Of a DNA stretch of 64,000 nt, positions 17,601 to 26,051 are shown piece by piece; position 1 is the first letter of the stretch; each line of letters starts with the position of its first letter. Below the pieces are notes generated by a model. It saw only the letters and a program-made list of their open reading frames with translations. It did no database searches and was not told where the DNA came from. Location of the stretch: NCBI GenBank assembly GCA_020723325.1, contig DYJD01000006.1:62001-126000 (forward strand), written 5' to 3'. The stretch is from Desulfosudis oleivorans. GTDB taxonomy: Bacteria > Desulfobacterota > Desulfobacteria > Desulfobacterales > SURF-7. The translations under genes and the position numbers were made by a program.

Positions 17601-17639
17601 ACCAGGATTGATTATGGTATAGACCGGGTCAGTGGGCTA

Positions 17640-17831
17640 TTACGGAGCTTTGACGACAAAGCCGGACTTGATGCAATTGGTACAAACTTCAATGCGTTTT
17701 ACACGACCGTTATTGACGGCTCTGACGCGCTGCAGATTCGGATTAAAACGACGTTTGTTCACATTATGCGCATGGCTGACATAATTGCCGACCATTGGTC
17801 TTTTTCCGCAAATTTCACACATTTTAGCCAT
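17640..17831 (-). CDS. rpmB: 50S ribosomal protein L28, zinc-binding form
   Basis: A 63-residue ribosomal protein, [12 protein letters not shown].. with the usual [15 protein letters not shown] and TNCIKSG. Two CxxC pairs (C5/C8 and C50/C53) show the zinc-containing version rather than the zinc-free paralogue used in zinc starvation. AGGAGTGA precedes the ATG. Upstream is the palindrome TTAGCGCTAA near 17878-17887. No other ribosomal genes are adjacent. Confidence 0.95.
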   Translation of the reverse strand: MAKMCEICGKRPMVGNYVSHAHNVNKRRFNPNLQRVRAVNNGRVKRIEVCTNCIKSGFVVKAP

Positions 17832-17945
17832 TTGGTCACTCCTGAACTCGATATTGTAAACTTTTAAACTGACAGAATTAGCGCTAATACAATAAATTTG
17901 AATGATTGTAAAGGGCTTTTTTTCTCATTTTTTCAACAGGACACC

Positions 17946-18629
17946 TTAATGTTTGGCCTTGTCCTTTTCCTGGTTCAGGGGTTCATCCCGCAGGGCGGCC
18001 TCGGTCATGGCAAGATATTGAAACGCCGACTTGTGAAGCCCCACATCCGGATAATTTTCAATCACGGATTTAAAACGACATTGGGCCGCCTTATATTTCT
18101 TGCTATTAAAATAAAACAGTCCCACGTAGATTTCATTGGCTGCCATGCTTTTCAAACAGTCTTTGATATGCTCCTTGGCGCGAATCACATATTGGTCTTT
18201 TGGATAGCTTTTTATCAGCCGATTAAACGTTTCCAGGGCTTTTTGAGCCGTAGCTTGATCCCTGTCGATTGTATCCAGTTGAACAAAATAGCAGCGACCG
18301 ATCTGGTAAATGACATAGGGAATGTTCTCATTGGTGGGATGGAGGTTCTCAAATTCCTCATAGGCTGAAATCGCCTCCGGGTATTCTTCAATTTCAAAAT
18401 GGGCATCGGCGATTTTCAGTTCTGCGTTGGTTGCATATTTGCTGAACGGATACCAGTCTTTCAGTTTTTTATAGGACTCAATCGCTTTTTTATAGCGTTC
18501 GTCTTCAAAATATTGCCGCCCGTCTTCATTGAGCTCTTCAGCGCTCTTTTCCGTTTCCGTTTTAAACCAGGCACAGCCGGAACCGATTATTGACAAGGTG
18601 ATAAGGATGATCGCAATGGTATTTTTCAT
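17946..18629 (-). CDS. bamD: Outer membrane protein assembly lipoprotein BamD
   Basis: A 227-residue lipoprotein of the BAM complex, which inserts beta-barrel proteins into the outer membrane. A signal peptide with lipobox ending IIGSGC gives lipidation at C19. TPR-like repeats follow: AEELNEDGRQYFEDERYKKAIESYKKLKDWYPFSKYA, then AEISAYEEFENLHPTN and QKALETFNRLIKSYPKDQY. The architecture and length match YfiO/BamD. Its start overlaps the trxB stop by four bases, so the two are co-translated, an unusual partner for bamD. Confidence 0.9.
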   Translation of the reverse strand: MKNTIAIILITLSIIGSGCAWFKTETEKSAEELNEDGRQYFEDERYKKAIESYKKLKDWYPFSKYATNAELKIADAHFEIEEYPEAISAYEEFENLHPTNENIPYVIYQIGRCYFVQLDTIDRDQATAQKALETFNRLIKSYPKDQYVIRAKEHIKDCLKSMAANEIYVGLFYFNSKKYKAAQCRFKSVIENYPDVGLHKSAFQYLAMTEAALRDEPLNQEKDKAKH

Positions 18630-19555
18630 GAATGTAAATTTTCAATATAATGTTCAGCCGATGAAACCGCAATGGCTGCATCTCCGACGGCAGTAACGAT
18701 CTGGCGCAAAGGCGTATTGCGCACGTCACCGGCGGCAAACACGCCGGGAACCGAGGTTTCCATGCGCGCATTGACCTCAATAAAACCGTATTCATCCCGC
18801 TGGAATTGATCGTCTATAAATTCCGTATTGGGTGTGATGCCGATCCAAATGAAACAACCATCAACCGGCAAAACATTGCGGGCACCGGTCTTGACGTTTT
18901 GCAGCACAATCTGTTGAACCTCTTTTTGTCCCTCAATGGCGGTGATAACCGAATCCCAGACCATCTCAATTTTTGGATTGGCAAAGGCCCGTTCCTGTAA
19001 AACTTTAGCAGCCCGCAGCTTATCCCGGCGGTGGATGAGGTATACTTTTTTTGCGAATTTTGTCAGATATTGACTTTCCTGGACAGCGGTGTCCCCGCCA
19101 CCCACAGCAGCGATTACCCGATCTTTAAAAAACGGTCCATCACAAGTTCCGCAAAACGATACGCCGCGACCGTAAAATTTATCTTCACCCGGAACACCCA
19201 GCTTTTTCGGTGAAGCCCCGGAGGCGATGATAATCGCCTGGGTTGAAATCTCCCGATCGCTTAGGCGGATTTTTTTAACCGGCTGGGACAGATCCAACCC
19301 AAGAACCTCATTGGATTCAATGGGCAGATCAAAACGTTTGACCTGGTCCGTCATGCGTTGAACCAGTTCAGCGCCGGCAAGTCCTTCTGGAAAGCCGGGG
19401 TAATTCTCGACCCAGTCAGTCACCAAGATCTGACCGCCTGGAACGATCTTCTCCACCAAAAGAACATGCATTCGTGACCGGGCTGCATATAGTCCGGCGG
19501 TAAGGCCGGCCGGCCCCCCGCCGATGATGACAAGATTATAATCCGCTTGTTTCAT
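18626..19555 (-). CDS. trxB: Thioredoxin-disulfide reductase
   Basis: A 309-residue FAD enzyme that reduces thioredoxin. FAD motif IIGGGPAGLTAGLYAAR at the N-terminus. The redox pair is C135/C138 in FCGTCDGPFF (CGTC instead of the more usual CATC). The second nucleotide site GGGDTAVQES with HRRDKLRA contains the arginines that select NADPH. The C-terminal FAD motif is PGVFAAGDVRNTPLRQIVTAVGDAAIA. It lies 14 bp downstream of trxA in the same direction, forming a trxA-trxB-bamD operon. Confidence 0.95.
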   Translation of the reverse strand: MKQADYNLVIIGGGPAGLTAGLYAARSRMHVLLVEKIVPGGQILVTDWVENYPGFPEGLAGAELVQRMTDQVKRFDLPIESNEVLGLDLSQPVKKIRLSDREISTQAIIIASGASPKKLGVPGEDKFYGRGVSFCGTCDGPFFKDRVIAAVGGGDTAVQESQYLTKFAKKVYLIHRRDKLRAAKVLQERAFANPKIEMVWDSVITAIEGQKEVQQIVLQNVKTGARNVLPVDGCFIWIGITPNTEFIDDQFQRDEYGFIEVNARMETSVPGVFAAGDVRNTPLRQIVTAVGDAAIAVSSAEHYIENLHS

Positions 19556-19569
19556 TAGGGGCTTGGCTC

Positions 19570-19896
19570 CTAAAGCATTTTTTTCAGGACATCCTCGAGT
19601 TTGGCTTTGGCTGTTCTGCCGATGATCTGCTCAAAGACCTTGCCGTCCTTAAAAAAAATAAGAGTGGGAATGGATTTGATTTCATATTTCGCCGGAGTTA
19701 CCGGATTTTCATCCACATTGCATTTCATGATTTTGATTTTATCGCCAAAAGTATTGCTGAATTCCTCCAGCACCGGTGCCATGGCCCTGCAGGGTCCGCA
19801 CCAAGGCGCCCAAAAATCCACCAAAACCGGCTGATCTGCTTTCAGAACATCCGCTTCAAAATTGCTGTCATCTATCTCCATGATCCCTTTTGCCAT
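19570..19896 (-). CDS. trxA: Thioredoxin
   Basis: A 108-residue thioredoxin with active site W32-C33-G34-P35-C36 in FWAPWCGPCRAM, the cis-Pro segment IKSIPTLIFFKDG and a standard helix-strand layout. No signal peptide, so cytoplasmic. It is first gene of the trxA-trxB-bamD run and the expected substrate of the neighbouring reductase. A GGAAAGGAATCG site precedes the ATG. Confidence 0.95.
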   Translation of the reverse strand: MAKGIMEIDDSNFEADVLKADQPVLVDFWAPWCGPCRAMAPVLEEFSNTFGDKIKIMKCNVDENPVTPAKYEIKSIPTLIFFKDGKVFEQIIGRTAKAKLEDVLKKML

Positions 19897-19966
19897 GACG
19901 ATTCCTTTCCTTACGGATTATTAATAATTGGAAGAATATAGTAACCTGAAGCGGGCTTGTCAACCA

Positions 19967-20728
19967 TTACGCCATTCCGGCCTGAACGAATTCAAGGGTC
20001 GCGCGCACGTCCTTTTCAAAAAAACAATTGAGCTTTGACTGCCAGTTCTCCTCCTTCAAGCTCTTCTGTATCCTTTCGGCAACATGCTTCTTCATGGCGT
20101 ATTTCAATGGAATAAAAGGTCTTCCCGGTGTGTTGATCCATAGGGATACGATTTCCTTGGCTCGTTGCAGCAAAACCCCTTCTTCAACTACTTCGTCTAC
20201 CAACCCCATTGCCTTGGCCCGATGCACATCAACCATTTCTCCAAAAAACATCACATCGCGATAGCAGCGATCACTGTTCAAGCCGAATCGCATCACTTCC
20301 GCTTGGGCAATGGAGAGCGGCAGGCCGATCTTGATTTCGCTCATGCCCACCTTGATTTTCGGATGGTTCTTTATCAACCGATAATCAGAAGCCATGGCAA
20401 AAATGAGCCCGGCGGCGGCTGAATGTCCGTTCATGGCTGAAACCACCGGCTTCTTGCACATGAACAGATCCAGCAATATTTGTTCTTCTTCGTTAAAAAA
20501 GGCAACGACCTCATTAATATCTTTAAAACTTAAAAACATTGGAAGGTCAAAGCCGCTGGAAAAAAAACGACCGGCCCCGGTCAATACCAAGCCTCTCAAG
20601 GCGTCGTTTTCATTTATTTCTTGAATTATTTTTTGTAGTTCTCTTAACACCTCAATGGTAAACGAATTGGTTTTACCGTTTTCAAATTCAACTACAATGA
20701 TGTTGTCATCAATTATCTTTTTCAACAT
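19967..20728 (-). CDS. Enoyl-CoA hydratase/isomerase family protein (crotonase fold)
   Basis: A 253-residue crotonase-fold protein. The oxyanion-hole segments are LTGAGRFFSSGFDLPMF and MNGHSAAAGLIFAMASDYRL. In MSEIKIGLPLSIAQ one catalytic-type Glu is kept at the position equivalent to E164 of enoyl-CoA hydratase, while the E144-like position is less clear (AAGLIFAM). It could therefore be an isomerase or another crotonase. AAAGGGGGAAATC precedes the ATG. The start overlaps the end of the upstream MauE/DoxX gene by 20 bp, so the two are coupled. Confidence 0.85.
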   Translation of the reverse strand: MLKKIIDDNIIVVEFENGKTNSFTIEVLRELQKIIQEINENDALRGLVLTGAGRFFSSGFDLPMFLSFKDINEVVAFFNEEEQILLDLFMCKKPVVSAMNGHSAAAGLIFAMASDYRLIKNHPKIKVGMSEIKIGLPLSIAQAEVMRFGLNSDRCYRDVMFFGEMVDVHRAKAMGLVDEVVEEGVLLQRAKEIVSLWINTPGRPFIPLKYAMKKHVAERIQKSLKEENWQSKLNCFFEKDVRATLEFVQAGMA

Positions 20729-21158
20729 GATTTCCCCCTTTGATTATATGGCTATACATCAAATACCCACCCACCAGCAGAAAAAAAATATCGCGTGTCA
20801 AATACCATAGCATCGGAGCTGCTCCATTTTCTTCCTGGCCGCTTGAAAAGCAGCCGCAGTGAATATTCAATCCACGCCAATAATTATATACCAGTGCACC
20901 CATAAAAACCCACAACAAGCCATTGCACAACAATAAAGTACCTGGAAGCCAAATTTTGGTCACCAAGCAAAGTCCCAACAGCAATTCCAACCAAGGCAAA
21001 ACCAGTGCTGCGAAATTGATCATCCAATCCGGCAATATCTGGTAATTGTAAATCGATCGGGCAAAGGCCGCTGGATGAAATATTTTATCCACACTGGCGT
21101 AAATAAAAACGCCGGCCAAAAACCAGCGTGTACCTATTGATAGCCATTTTGATAACAT
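20709..21158 (-). CDS. MauE/DoxX-type membrane protein
   Basis: A 149-residue integral membrane protein with four predicted segments (WFLAGVFIYASVDKIF; FAALVLPWLELLLGLCLV; LLLCNGLLWVFMGALVY; IFFLLVGGYLMY). The first segment's ASVDKIFHPAAF and the conserved NIHCGCFSSG place it in the MauE/DoxX family, whose members are linked to disulfide or thiol chemistry. Start at 21158 (MLSKWLSIG) behind ACGGAAAAC; the frame extends 24 codons upstream without a better site. Coupling to the crotonase gene is clear, but a joint function is not. Confidence 0.75.
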   Translation of the reverse strand: MLSKWLSIGTRWFLAGVFIYASVDKIFHPAAFARSIYNYQILPDWMINFAALVLPWLELLLGLCLVTKIWLPGTLLLCNGLLWVFMGALVYNYWRGLNIHCGCFSSGQEENGAAPMLWYLTRDIFFLLVGGYLMYSHIIKGGNHVEKDN

Positions 21159-21570
21159 TGTTTTCCGTAGAATCCTTGTCTGTGAATTTAATTTACAGGA
21201 CCCTGTAACAAACAAATAAGAAAATTTCAATCGACCGGAAGAATTTTCGCATTTGCATCCCTCCTGGCAGTTGACATCAAATATTGTCCAATCAGAAAGG
21301 ACAAAATCAGCCGGGCGGATTCAGCCCATAAAAATCGGCAAAGTATGTGCGCCTTCGAAAATAAACCAATTCAAGGGCAAGGGTTTAGGTTGTTGCTGAA
21401 CCCAGCACAGTACATGCATATTGAAAGGATTGAAAATTTTCTCTGGCTCTGTTATCAATACCGCAAAATTGTCATCCGTGTGAATGCACCTTGAAATTTC
21501 ATGGATGATTGGGTCTATCGGAAAAAAGCAACAAAACGGCGCTAAAACTATCAACAATGGAAGATCGAAA
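21159..21570. other. Intergenic gap without a supported gene
   Basis: The 412 bp between the MauE-like gene and tetR hold promoters for two divergent genes by position. A TTGACA at about 21273 has no good -10 partner. A short GGGCGGATTCAGCCC hairpin lies near 21312. A 93-codon minus-strand frame here is not supported as a gene. Confidence 0.3.
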
Positions 21571-22242
21571 ATGACGGATAAACAACCCTCCAATGGTACC
21601 ATATCCAGAAGTGCCTTGCGTCGTCAGCGCGAAAAAGAATTGCGTTATCAAACGATTCTGCGGGCGGCTGAAACCTTGTTCGCCCAGAACGGCTATCATC
21701 AGACCAGCATGGAACAGATCGCTGATTTGGCGGAAGTTTCCACCGGCTCGGTATATTTTTATTTTAAAAACAAAGCGGATTTGCTGGTTCATCTGTTGAC
21801 GGAAATCGGCGGATTCCTGCGCATGTTGGTGGGAACTGAATTTCGCAAATTCGATTCCAGCATCGAAGGCTTCAAGTCCGCCGGGCTTGTTTTTTTTAAA
21901 AATTTTTGTCTTGAGAATCCTGAGAAAGTTGCCATTCTATTCCGTGAATCCACCGGCCAAAGCCTTGAGGTGGAAACCTTGCGAAAAAGCCTTTTTGATC
22001 AATTGACCGCTGACATTAAAAACGCTTTGATCCAAATCAGTAAAAGGCGCGCAGCCGATTTCACTGCCCGTCTTTCCGTAGAAGTGATGGCTGTTTGCAT
22101 TGTCGGGATTTATGAGCGGGTGGGATACCACTATTTGTTGTGGCAAAATCGTTCGGAAGATATCATGACCATTGGCGAAGATGCGGTCGACTTCATCATC
22201 GGCGGTGTTGAAAAACTGATCGAAGACGCCGCTGCCAAATAA
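21571..22242 (+). CDS. TetR/AcrR-family transcriptional regulator
   Basis: A 223-residue regulator. The N-terminal TetR helix-turn-helix is clear: TILRAAETLFAQNGYHQTSMEQIADLAEVSTGSVYFYFKNKADLLVHLL (residues about 23-72). The ligand-binding C-terminal domain is variable, as usual. Start at the ATG at 21571 (MTDKQPSNG), since the upstream in-frame ATG adds an implausible leader. The ligand is unknown. In this kind of organism many TetR proteins sense acyl-CoAs, but nothing here proves it. Confidence 0.85.
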   Translation: MTDKQPSNGTISRSALRRQREKELRYQTILRAAETLFAQNGYHQTSMEQIADLAEVSTGSVYFYFKNKADLLVHLLTEIGGFLRMLVGTEFRKFDSSIEGFKSAGLVFFKNFCLENPEKVAILFRESTGQSLEVETLRKSLFDQLTADIKNALIQISKRRAADFTARLSVEVMAVCIVGIYERVGYHYLLWQNRSEDIMTIGEDAVDFIIGGVEKLIEDAAAK

Positions 22243-22267
22243 ATGCCTGACCCATCGGCCGCGCCCA

Positions 22268-22648
22268 TTATCGATATACGGCAGTTACTTGAACACGGGG
22301 TTTTGAAACCGGGTTGGTGTGACGACGAATTTTTACCTTGATACGCTGGTTGTGGGCCGGTGAATAAACCAGCCAATGCAGGTCATCCAAATGAATGAAA
22401 CATACGCGCTGGCCTTTTTGGATCTTGGTAACGCCCAATACCGATAGCGGCGCGGTTTCAACAACAGTAGTCCAAATACTGCCCCCCGGCGCAACATTCT
22501 GCAATGTATAATTGGCCGGGCGCACTCCCATATCACGCATCAATTCTTCCAGGCTAATGGCCGAACTACTGCCATCTCCCACTGCCGGTGTCTTTAAGAA
22601 AAAAAGCAAGACCAAAGTACAAAGAATTCCATATTTAAAAACCCACAT
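22268..22648 (-). CDS. Small exported protein of unknown function
   Basis: A 126-residue protein with a signal peptide (MWVFKYGILCTLVLLFFLKTPAVG). The mature part (ISLEELMRDMGVRPANYTLQNVAPGGSIWTTVV..) is rich in beta-strand and basic at the end (RIKVKIRRHTNP). No family recognised. Start at 22648 is favoured by AAGGAGGGCAGG directly upstream; the frame runs 41 codons further but that part reads as non-coding. It converges with tetR. Confidence 0.55.
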   Translation of the reverse strand: MWVFKYGILCTLVLLFFLKTPAVGDGSSSAISLEELMRDMGVRPANYTLQNVAPGGSIWTTVVETAPLSVLGVTKIQKGQRVCFIHLDDLHWLVYSPAHNQRIKVKIRRHTNPVSKPRVQVTAVYR

Positions 22649-22800
22649 CCTGCCCTCCTTTTGGTTTTTACGCCGGTGGTAATCGATGAAACGTCTCACT
22701 ATAAATTGAGACAAAATAAAATAGCTGCATTTGATTAAAAGATCGACGGATTCACCGATTTCTTTACACAAGTTAGGGGCTGAAAATTTTAATGATAAGA

Positions 22801-22840
22801 TGTCCCGTGATACAGGACAAATATCCTGTGATACAGGACA
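22801..22840. promoter_or_regulatory. Two near-perfect palindromes, probable activator sites
   Basis: TGTCCCGTGATACAGGACA (22801-22819) and TATCCTGTGATACAGGACA (22822-22840) each match the ideal 8-3-8 palindrome TGTCCTGT-GAT-ACAGGACA with one mismatch. Their centres are 21 bp apart, two DNA turns, so dimers would bind on the same face. They lie 107-146 bp upstream of a sigma-54-like promoter, as expected for an NtrC-type activator. Confidence 0.65.
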
Positions 22841-22946
22841 ATATGGATCTGACTTTTAAAAATAGACCTTATCCGGGATGAGCGGAAACCAATAATGGTA
22901 TTTTATTATCGTAACTTAGATGAAAAATAGTAAAACGTCAAAATTT

Positions 22947-22962
22947 TGGCAAGAAAATTGTA
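22947..22962 (+). promoter_or_regulatory. Sigma-54-type (-24/-12) promoter
   Basis: TGGCAAGAAAATTGTA is close to the RpoN consensus TGGCACG-N4-TTGCA, with GG and TG correctly spaced. Transcription would start near 22973, giving a 90-nt leader before the ATG at 23066. Confidence 0.6.
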
Positions 22963-23065
22963 TGCGCAATGTAATATATTGGGAAAAGCGGCGTGCGGTC
23001 AAAAGAAAAGCTTTGCGGAGGCCTCGCCAAACCAGCAACCCCCGAGATTCCGGAGGAGGTATGAG

Positions 23066-23653
23066 ATGTTCTTAAAACAAATTTTCATGGACAACACCGG
23101 CTCCCTTTCCTACTTAATCGGCTGCACAAAAACCAAGACAGCATGCGTCGTTGATCCCAAACGCGGTGTACATGACTATATCAACACTGCCCTGACACAT
23201 GGCCTTAAAATTACCCACATCTTTGATACCAGCAATGAAGCCCAACATCTCAACGGCAATATGGAGCTGAAATTGCGCACCGGTGCTGAGATATTTTATC
23301 TCAATGTTTTGGATCAGACTACCCACAATGTGGCCAAAGAGGGGGATGAATTTTATTTCGGCAGCGCCTTGATTAAAATCATTTGCAGCCCATGCCATAA
23401 TCCTTTTGGAAATTCGATTCTAGTGGCTGATATATCGAGCAACACCGAACCCTGGATGATTCTTAGTCGGGAAAGCCTTTTCATCGGCGGCATCGACCGG
23501 CGATCCAATCAAACAGGCGCGGCCCTGGCTGAAACGGTTTCCCAATATCTTGACACCCATGAATATAATTACCAGACAATTACCAACGAGCCTGTATATG
23601 GAAAATATCACAACATGGATATGAGCCATCTTTGCGCCATGCCAATGGGCTAG
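23066..23653 (+). CDS. Degenerate metallo-beta-lactamase-fold protein
   Basis: A 195-residue protein following the order of the persulfide dioxygenase/glyoxalase II branch of the MBL fold: FMDNTGSLSYLIG, a metal-motif strand, CSPCHNPFGNSILV and SRESLFIGGIDRR. The metal motif that normally reads THxHxDH is here TSNEAQH (residues 55-61), losing two His and the Asp. The GDT of the bridging-ligand loop has become RES. H61 and H111 remain. It is therefore unlikely to bind the usual di-metal or single-iron centre, and may be a sensor, binding or structural protein. Start at 23066 behind GGAGGAGGT. A sigma-54-type promoter and paired palindromes lie upstream. Confidence 0.7.
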   Translation: MFLKQIFMDNTGSLSYLIGCTKTKTACVVDPKRGVHDYINTALTHGLKITHIFDTSNEAQHLNGNMELKLRTGAEIFYLNVLDQTTHNVAKEGDEFYFGSALIKIICSPCHNPFGNSILVADISSNTEPWMILSRESLFIGGIDRRSNQTGAALAETVSQYLDTHEYNYQTITNEPVYGKYHNMDMSHLCAMPMG

Positions 23654-23760
23654 CAACGCCCGTGCCCATGGGAAGCTGTTTTAAAACCGATTTCCTGCCT
23701 TCTAAATCACTGGCTTAACGGTCTTGGTAAAACGACAGCGCCGTTTTCTACCAAGACATG

Positions 23761-25908
23761 TTAAGCACCATTGTTTTTAAACAGCTTCTCTTTTTCCAGT
23801 GAATAATCTAAAATTTTCCTGATCTCCCTGGAAAGCCGGCTCATATTAAAGGGTTTTTGGATAAATCCATCACAACCATTTTCCAGCAGCATGGTTGCTG
23901 TTCCATCAATCCCATATCCGCTGGACAGTAAAATCCGAATCCGTGGATCAATGTTTTTCAAGCGTTCATACACGGATTTCCCATCCATATCCGGCATGAC
24001 AATGTCTAGAATGACCATATCGATTTTCTTGGAGTTCCGCTGGAACTTTTCAATGGCCATGCGCCCCCCCCGGGCAACCAGCACCTGATATCCCATTTCT
24101 TTCAGCATCAGCTCGCCGATTTTAACCACCATGTCTTCATCATCCACCAGCAGAATGGTCTCAGAACCAGACACCCAATCTTCCTCTTGGGGTTTGGGTG
24201 CAATTGATTCTTTTTCAGATGCTGCAAAAAAAATGCTGAATGTTGTTCCATGGCCTTTCTCGCTGCTTACATTGATGAATCCGCCATGCCGTTTGATAAT
24301 TCCATAAGCCGAAGCCAGCCCCAATCCAGTGCCTTCGCCTTCCTTCTTTGTGGTAAAAAAGGGTTCGAAAACCTTGACCCGCACACTCTCTTCCATTCCG
24401 ATACCGGTATCTGTGATTGCAACCTTGGCATAGCGGCCTGGAAAAACATTTTGAGCCTCAGCCTGGGAAGTCGTCAGGATTACATTTTCAGTGGCCAGAT
24501 AGAGATCACCGCATTCCTTCATGGCCTGGCGGGCATTGATGAAAAGATTCAACAATACCAGTTCGACCTGTCCGGGGTCCACTTCCACTGTCCAGATGTT
24601 TTTCTGAAAATACTTATGAATCTTGACGCCTTTGCTCATGCGGGCAAACATTTCTGCGGTCTTATCAATGATATCGTTTATATTTGAGGGTTTGACAAGA
24701 TATTGGCCGGCCCTGGCAAAGCCAAGCAATTGGCGGGTCAGATTGGCTCCGCTTTCAACACTCTGGGCAATGCCTTTCATCTCTTCATGGTATAAATGGC
24801 TATGATCTTTATCCATCATAACAAAAGATACATTGCCTTGGATTACCTGCAACAAATTATTAAAATTATGAGCAATCCCACCGGCTAAGGTTCCGAGTGC
24901 TTCCATTCTTTGGGCTTTATAAAACTCTTCCTCCATTTTTTTATGGTGGGTGATATCCCTCAGGAAATACAGCATGGCCGGTTTTTCTTCCCAGGAGATT
25001 TTAGCGGTATTCACTTCAGCCCACATCATCTCATGGTTTGCATTTAATAATCGCAGTGAAAAAGTCTGGGGGGAGGCGGCACCCTTCTCCACCATTTTAA
25101 GTCGGCTTTCTGCAATCTCACGATCCCCTGGATGAATAAAATTAATGACCGGTTCTTGATCAAGGGCAATGGCCAGGCGTCCACTCATGAGTCCTGTTTC
25201 CGAATTGGCGAATTTGATTTTATCATCCTGGATGATAAAAATTGCTTCTCCGGCGTTTTCCACCAACATGCGGTATTTTTCTTCTGAACGATTCCGGTCT
25301 TCAATTTCTTTTTTCAACCGGCGATTGGAAGCTGATAATTCAGATGTTCGCTCGCCAACCAGTTTTTCCAGGCGATCCCGATAATGCTTCAGTTCCGCTT
25401 CAACCAATCGGTGCTCGGCGATCTCCTGTTGCAGTGCTTGATTGGCCTGTTCGATGCGTTGCTTGTCCTTCTGCAATTGTTCAACATAACGTTCATTGCT
25501 CTTTCTCAAGGATGCAGAGAGCGCCCGCATGATGGAAATGGAAACGCCTGGTCCGCTCTGAATAAACGCGCAAAAGTCTTTCTGAAGGACAGCCAGCAAT
25601 TTAGCATCATCTTCTACTATGGCTGTGGCGCTGCGTGGCACGCCATCGATCAATGCCATCTCTCCGAATATTTCGCCGGATTCAAGTAAGGTTAGGGGAT
25701 ATGTCTGCTGATCAGTATTACCCTTGTATATGGCAATTTTTCCAGCCATGATGATATACAGGCGATCCCCCAACTCACCCTCTTTGAATAAAATTGCTCC
25801 GGTATTATAGCACTCTTCATGACAAACTGCGCGAATGGCCGAAATATCATGGTCGGTCAGTGAATTGAACAAAGGAACCTTACGCAAAAAATGTAAAATA
25901 TTATCCAT
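23761..25908 (-). CDS. Hybrid sensor histidine kinase with cyclic-nucleotide-binding and PAS domains
   Basis: A 715-residue cytoplasmic kinase. Residues about 1-130 are a cNMP-binding domain (LRKVPLFNSLTDHDISAI, GEIFGEMALIDGVPRSATA), followed by a coiled coil. A PAS domain lies at about 220-325 (KYRMLVENAGEAIFIIQDD). The HisKA H-box is LAGGIAHNFNNLLQV, and the HATPase has LLNLFINARQAM, ITDTGIGM and GEGTGLGLASAYGI. A C-terminal receiver domain has ILLVDDED, phospho-Asp in MVILDIVMPDMDG, and Lys in IQKPFN. No transmembrane segment. Start at 25908 behind AGGAAA. The output partner is not adjacent. Confidence 0.9.
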   Translation of the reverse strand: MDNILHFLRKVPLFNSLTDHDISAIRAVCHEECYNTGAILFKEGELGDRLYIIMAGKIAIYKGNTDQQTYPLTLLESGEIFGEMALIDGVPRSATAIVEDDAKLLAVLQKDFCAFIQSGPGVSISIMRALSASLRKSNERYVEQLQKDKQRIEQANQALQQEIAEHRLVEAELKHYRDRLEKLVGERTSELSASNRRLKKEIEDRNRSEEKYRMLVENAGEAIFIIQDDKIKFANSETGLMSGRLAIALDQEPVINFIHPGDREIAESRLKMVEKGAASPQTFSLRLLNANHEMMWAEVNTAKISWEEKPAMLYFLRDITHHKKMEEEFYKAQRMEALGTLAGGIAHNFNNLLQVIQGNVSFVMMDKDHSHLYHEEMKGIAQSVESGANLTRQLLGFARAGQYLVKPSNINDIIDKTAEMFARMSKGVKIHKYFQKNIWTVEVDPGQVELVLLNLFINARQAMKECGDLYLATENVILTTSQAEAQNVFPGRYAKVAITDTGIGMEESVRVKVFEPFFTTKKEGEGTGLGLASAYGIIKRHGGFINVSSEKGHGTTFSIFFAASEKESIAPKPQEEDWVSGSETILLVDDEDMVVKIGELMLKEMGYQVLVARGGRMAIEKFQRNSKKIDMVILDIVMPDMDGKSVYERLKNIDPRIRILLSSGYGIDGTATMLLENGCDGFIQKPFNMSRLSREIRKILDYSLEKEKLFKNNGA

Positions 25909-26051
25909 GGCGGCTTTCCTGCTGAAACACCTGATTTGAATGGGGAGCAACAGTTAAGCTGGAAATAGCAAAATTTCTTGTAAATCACAATTTCTCTTTT
26001 CGTTGCGTTAAACGCCATTTGGAAAGTATTCGATAAAAAACGACTTATTGT

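Noticed and set aside
21321-21602. 93-codon minus-strand frame upstream of tetR
   Set aside because: It overlaps the tetR start, has no ribosome site and no recognisable fold, though its middle is somewhat protein-like. Homology search would be needed to reverse this.
22963-23065. Possible riboswitch in the leader of the MBL-fold gene
   Set aside because: GCCAAACC recalls part of the cyclic di-GMP-I fold, but the second conserved half and the stems are missing.
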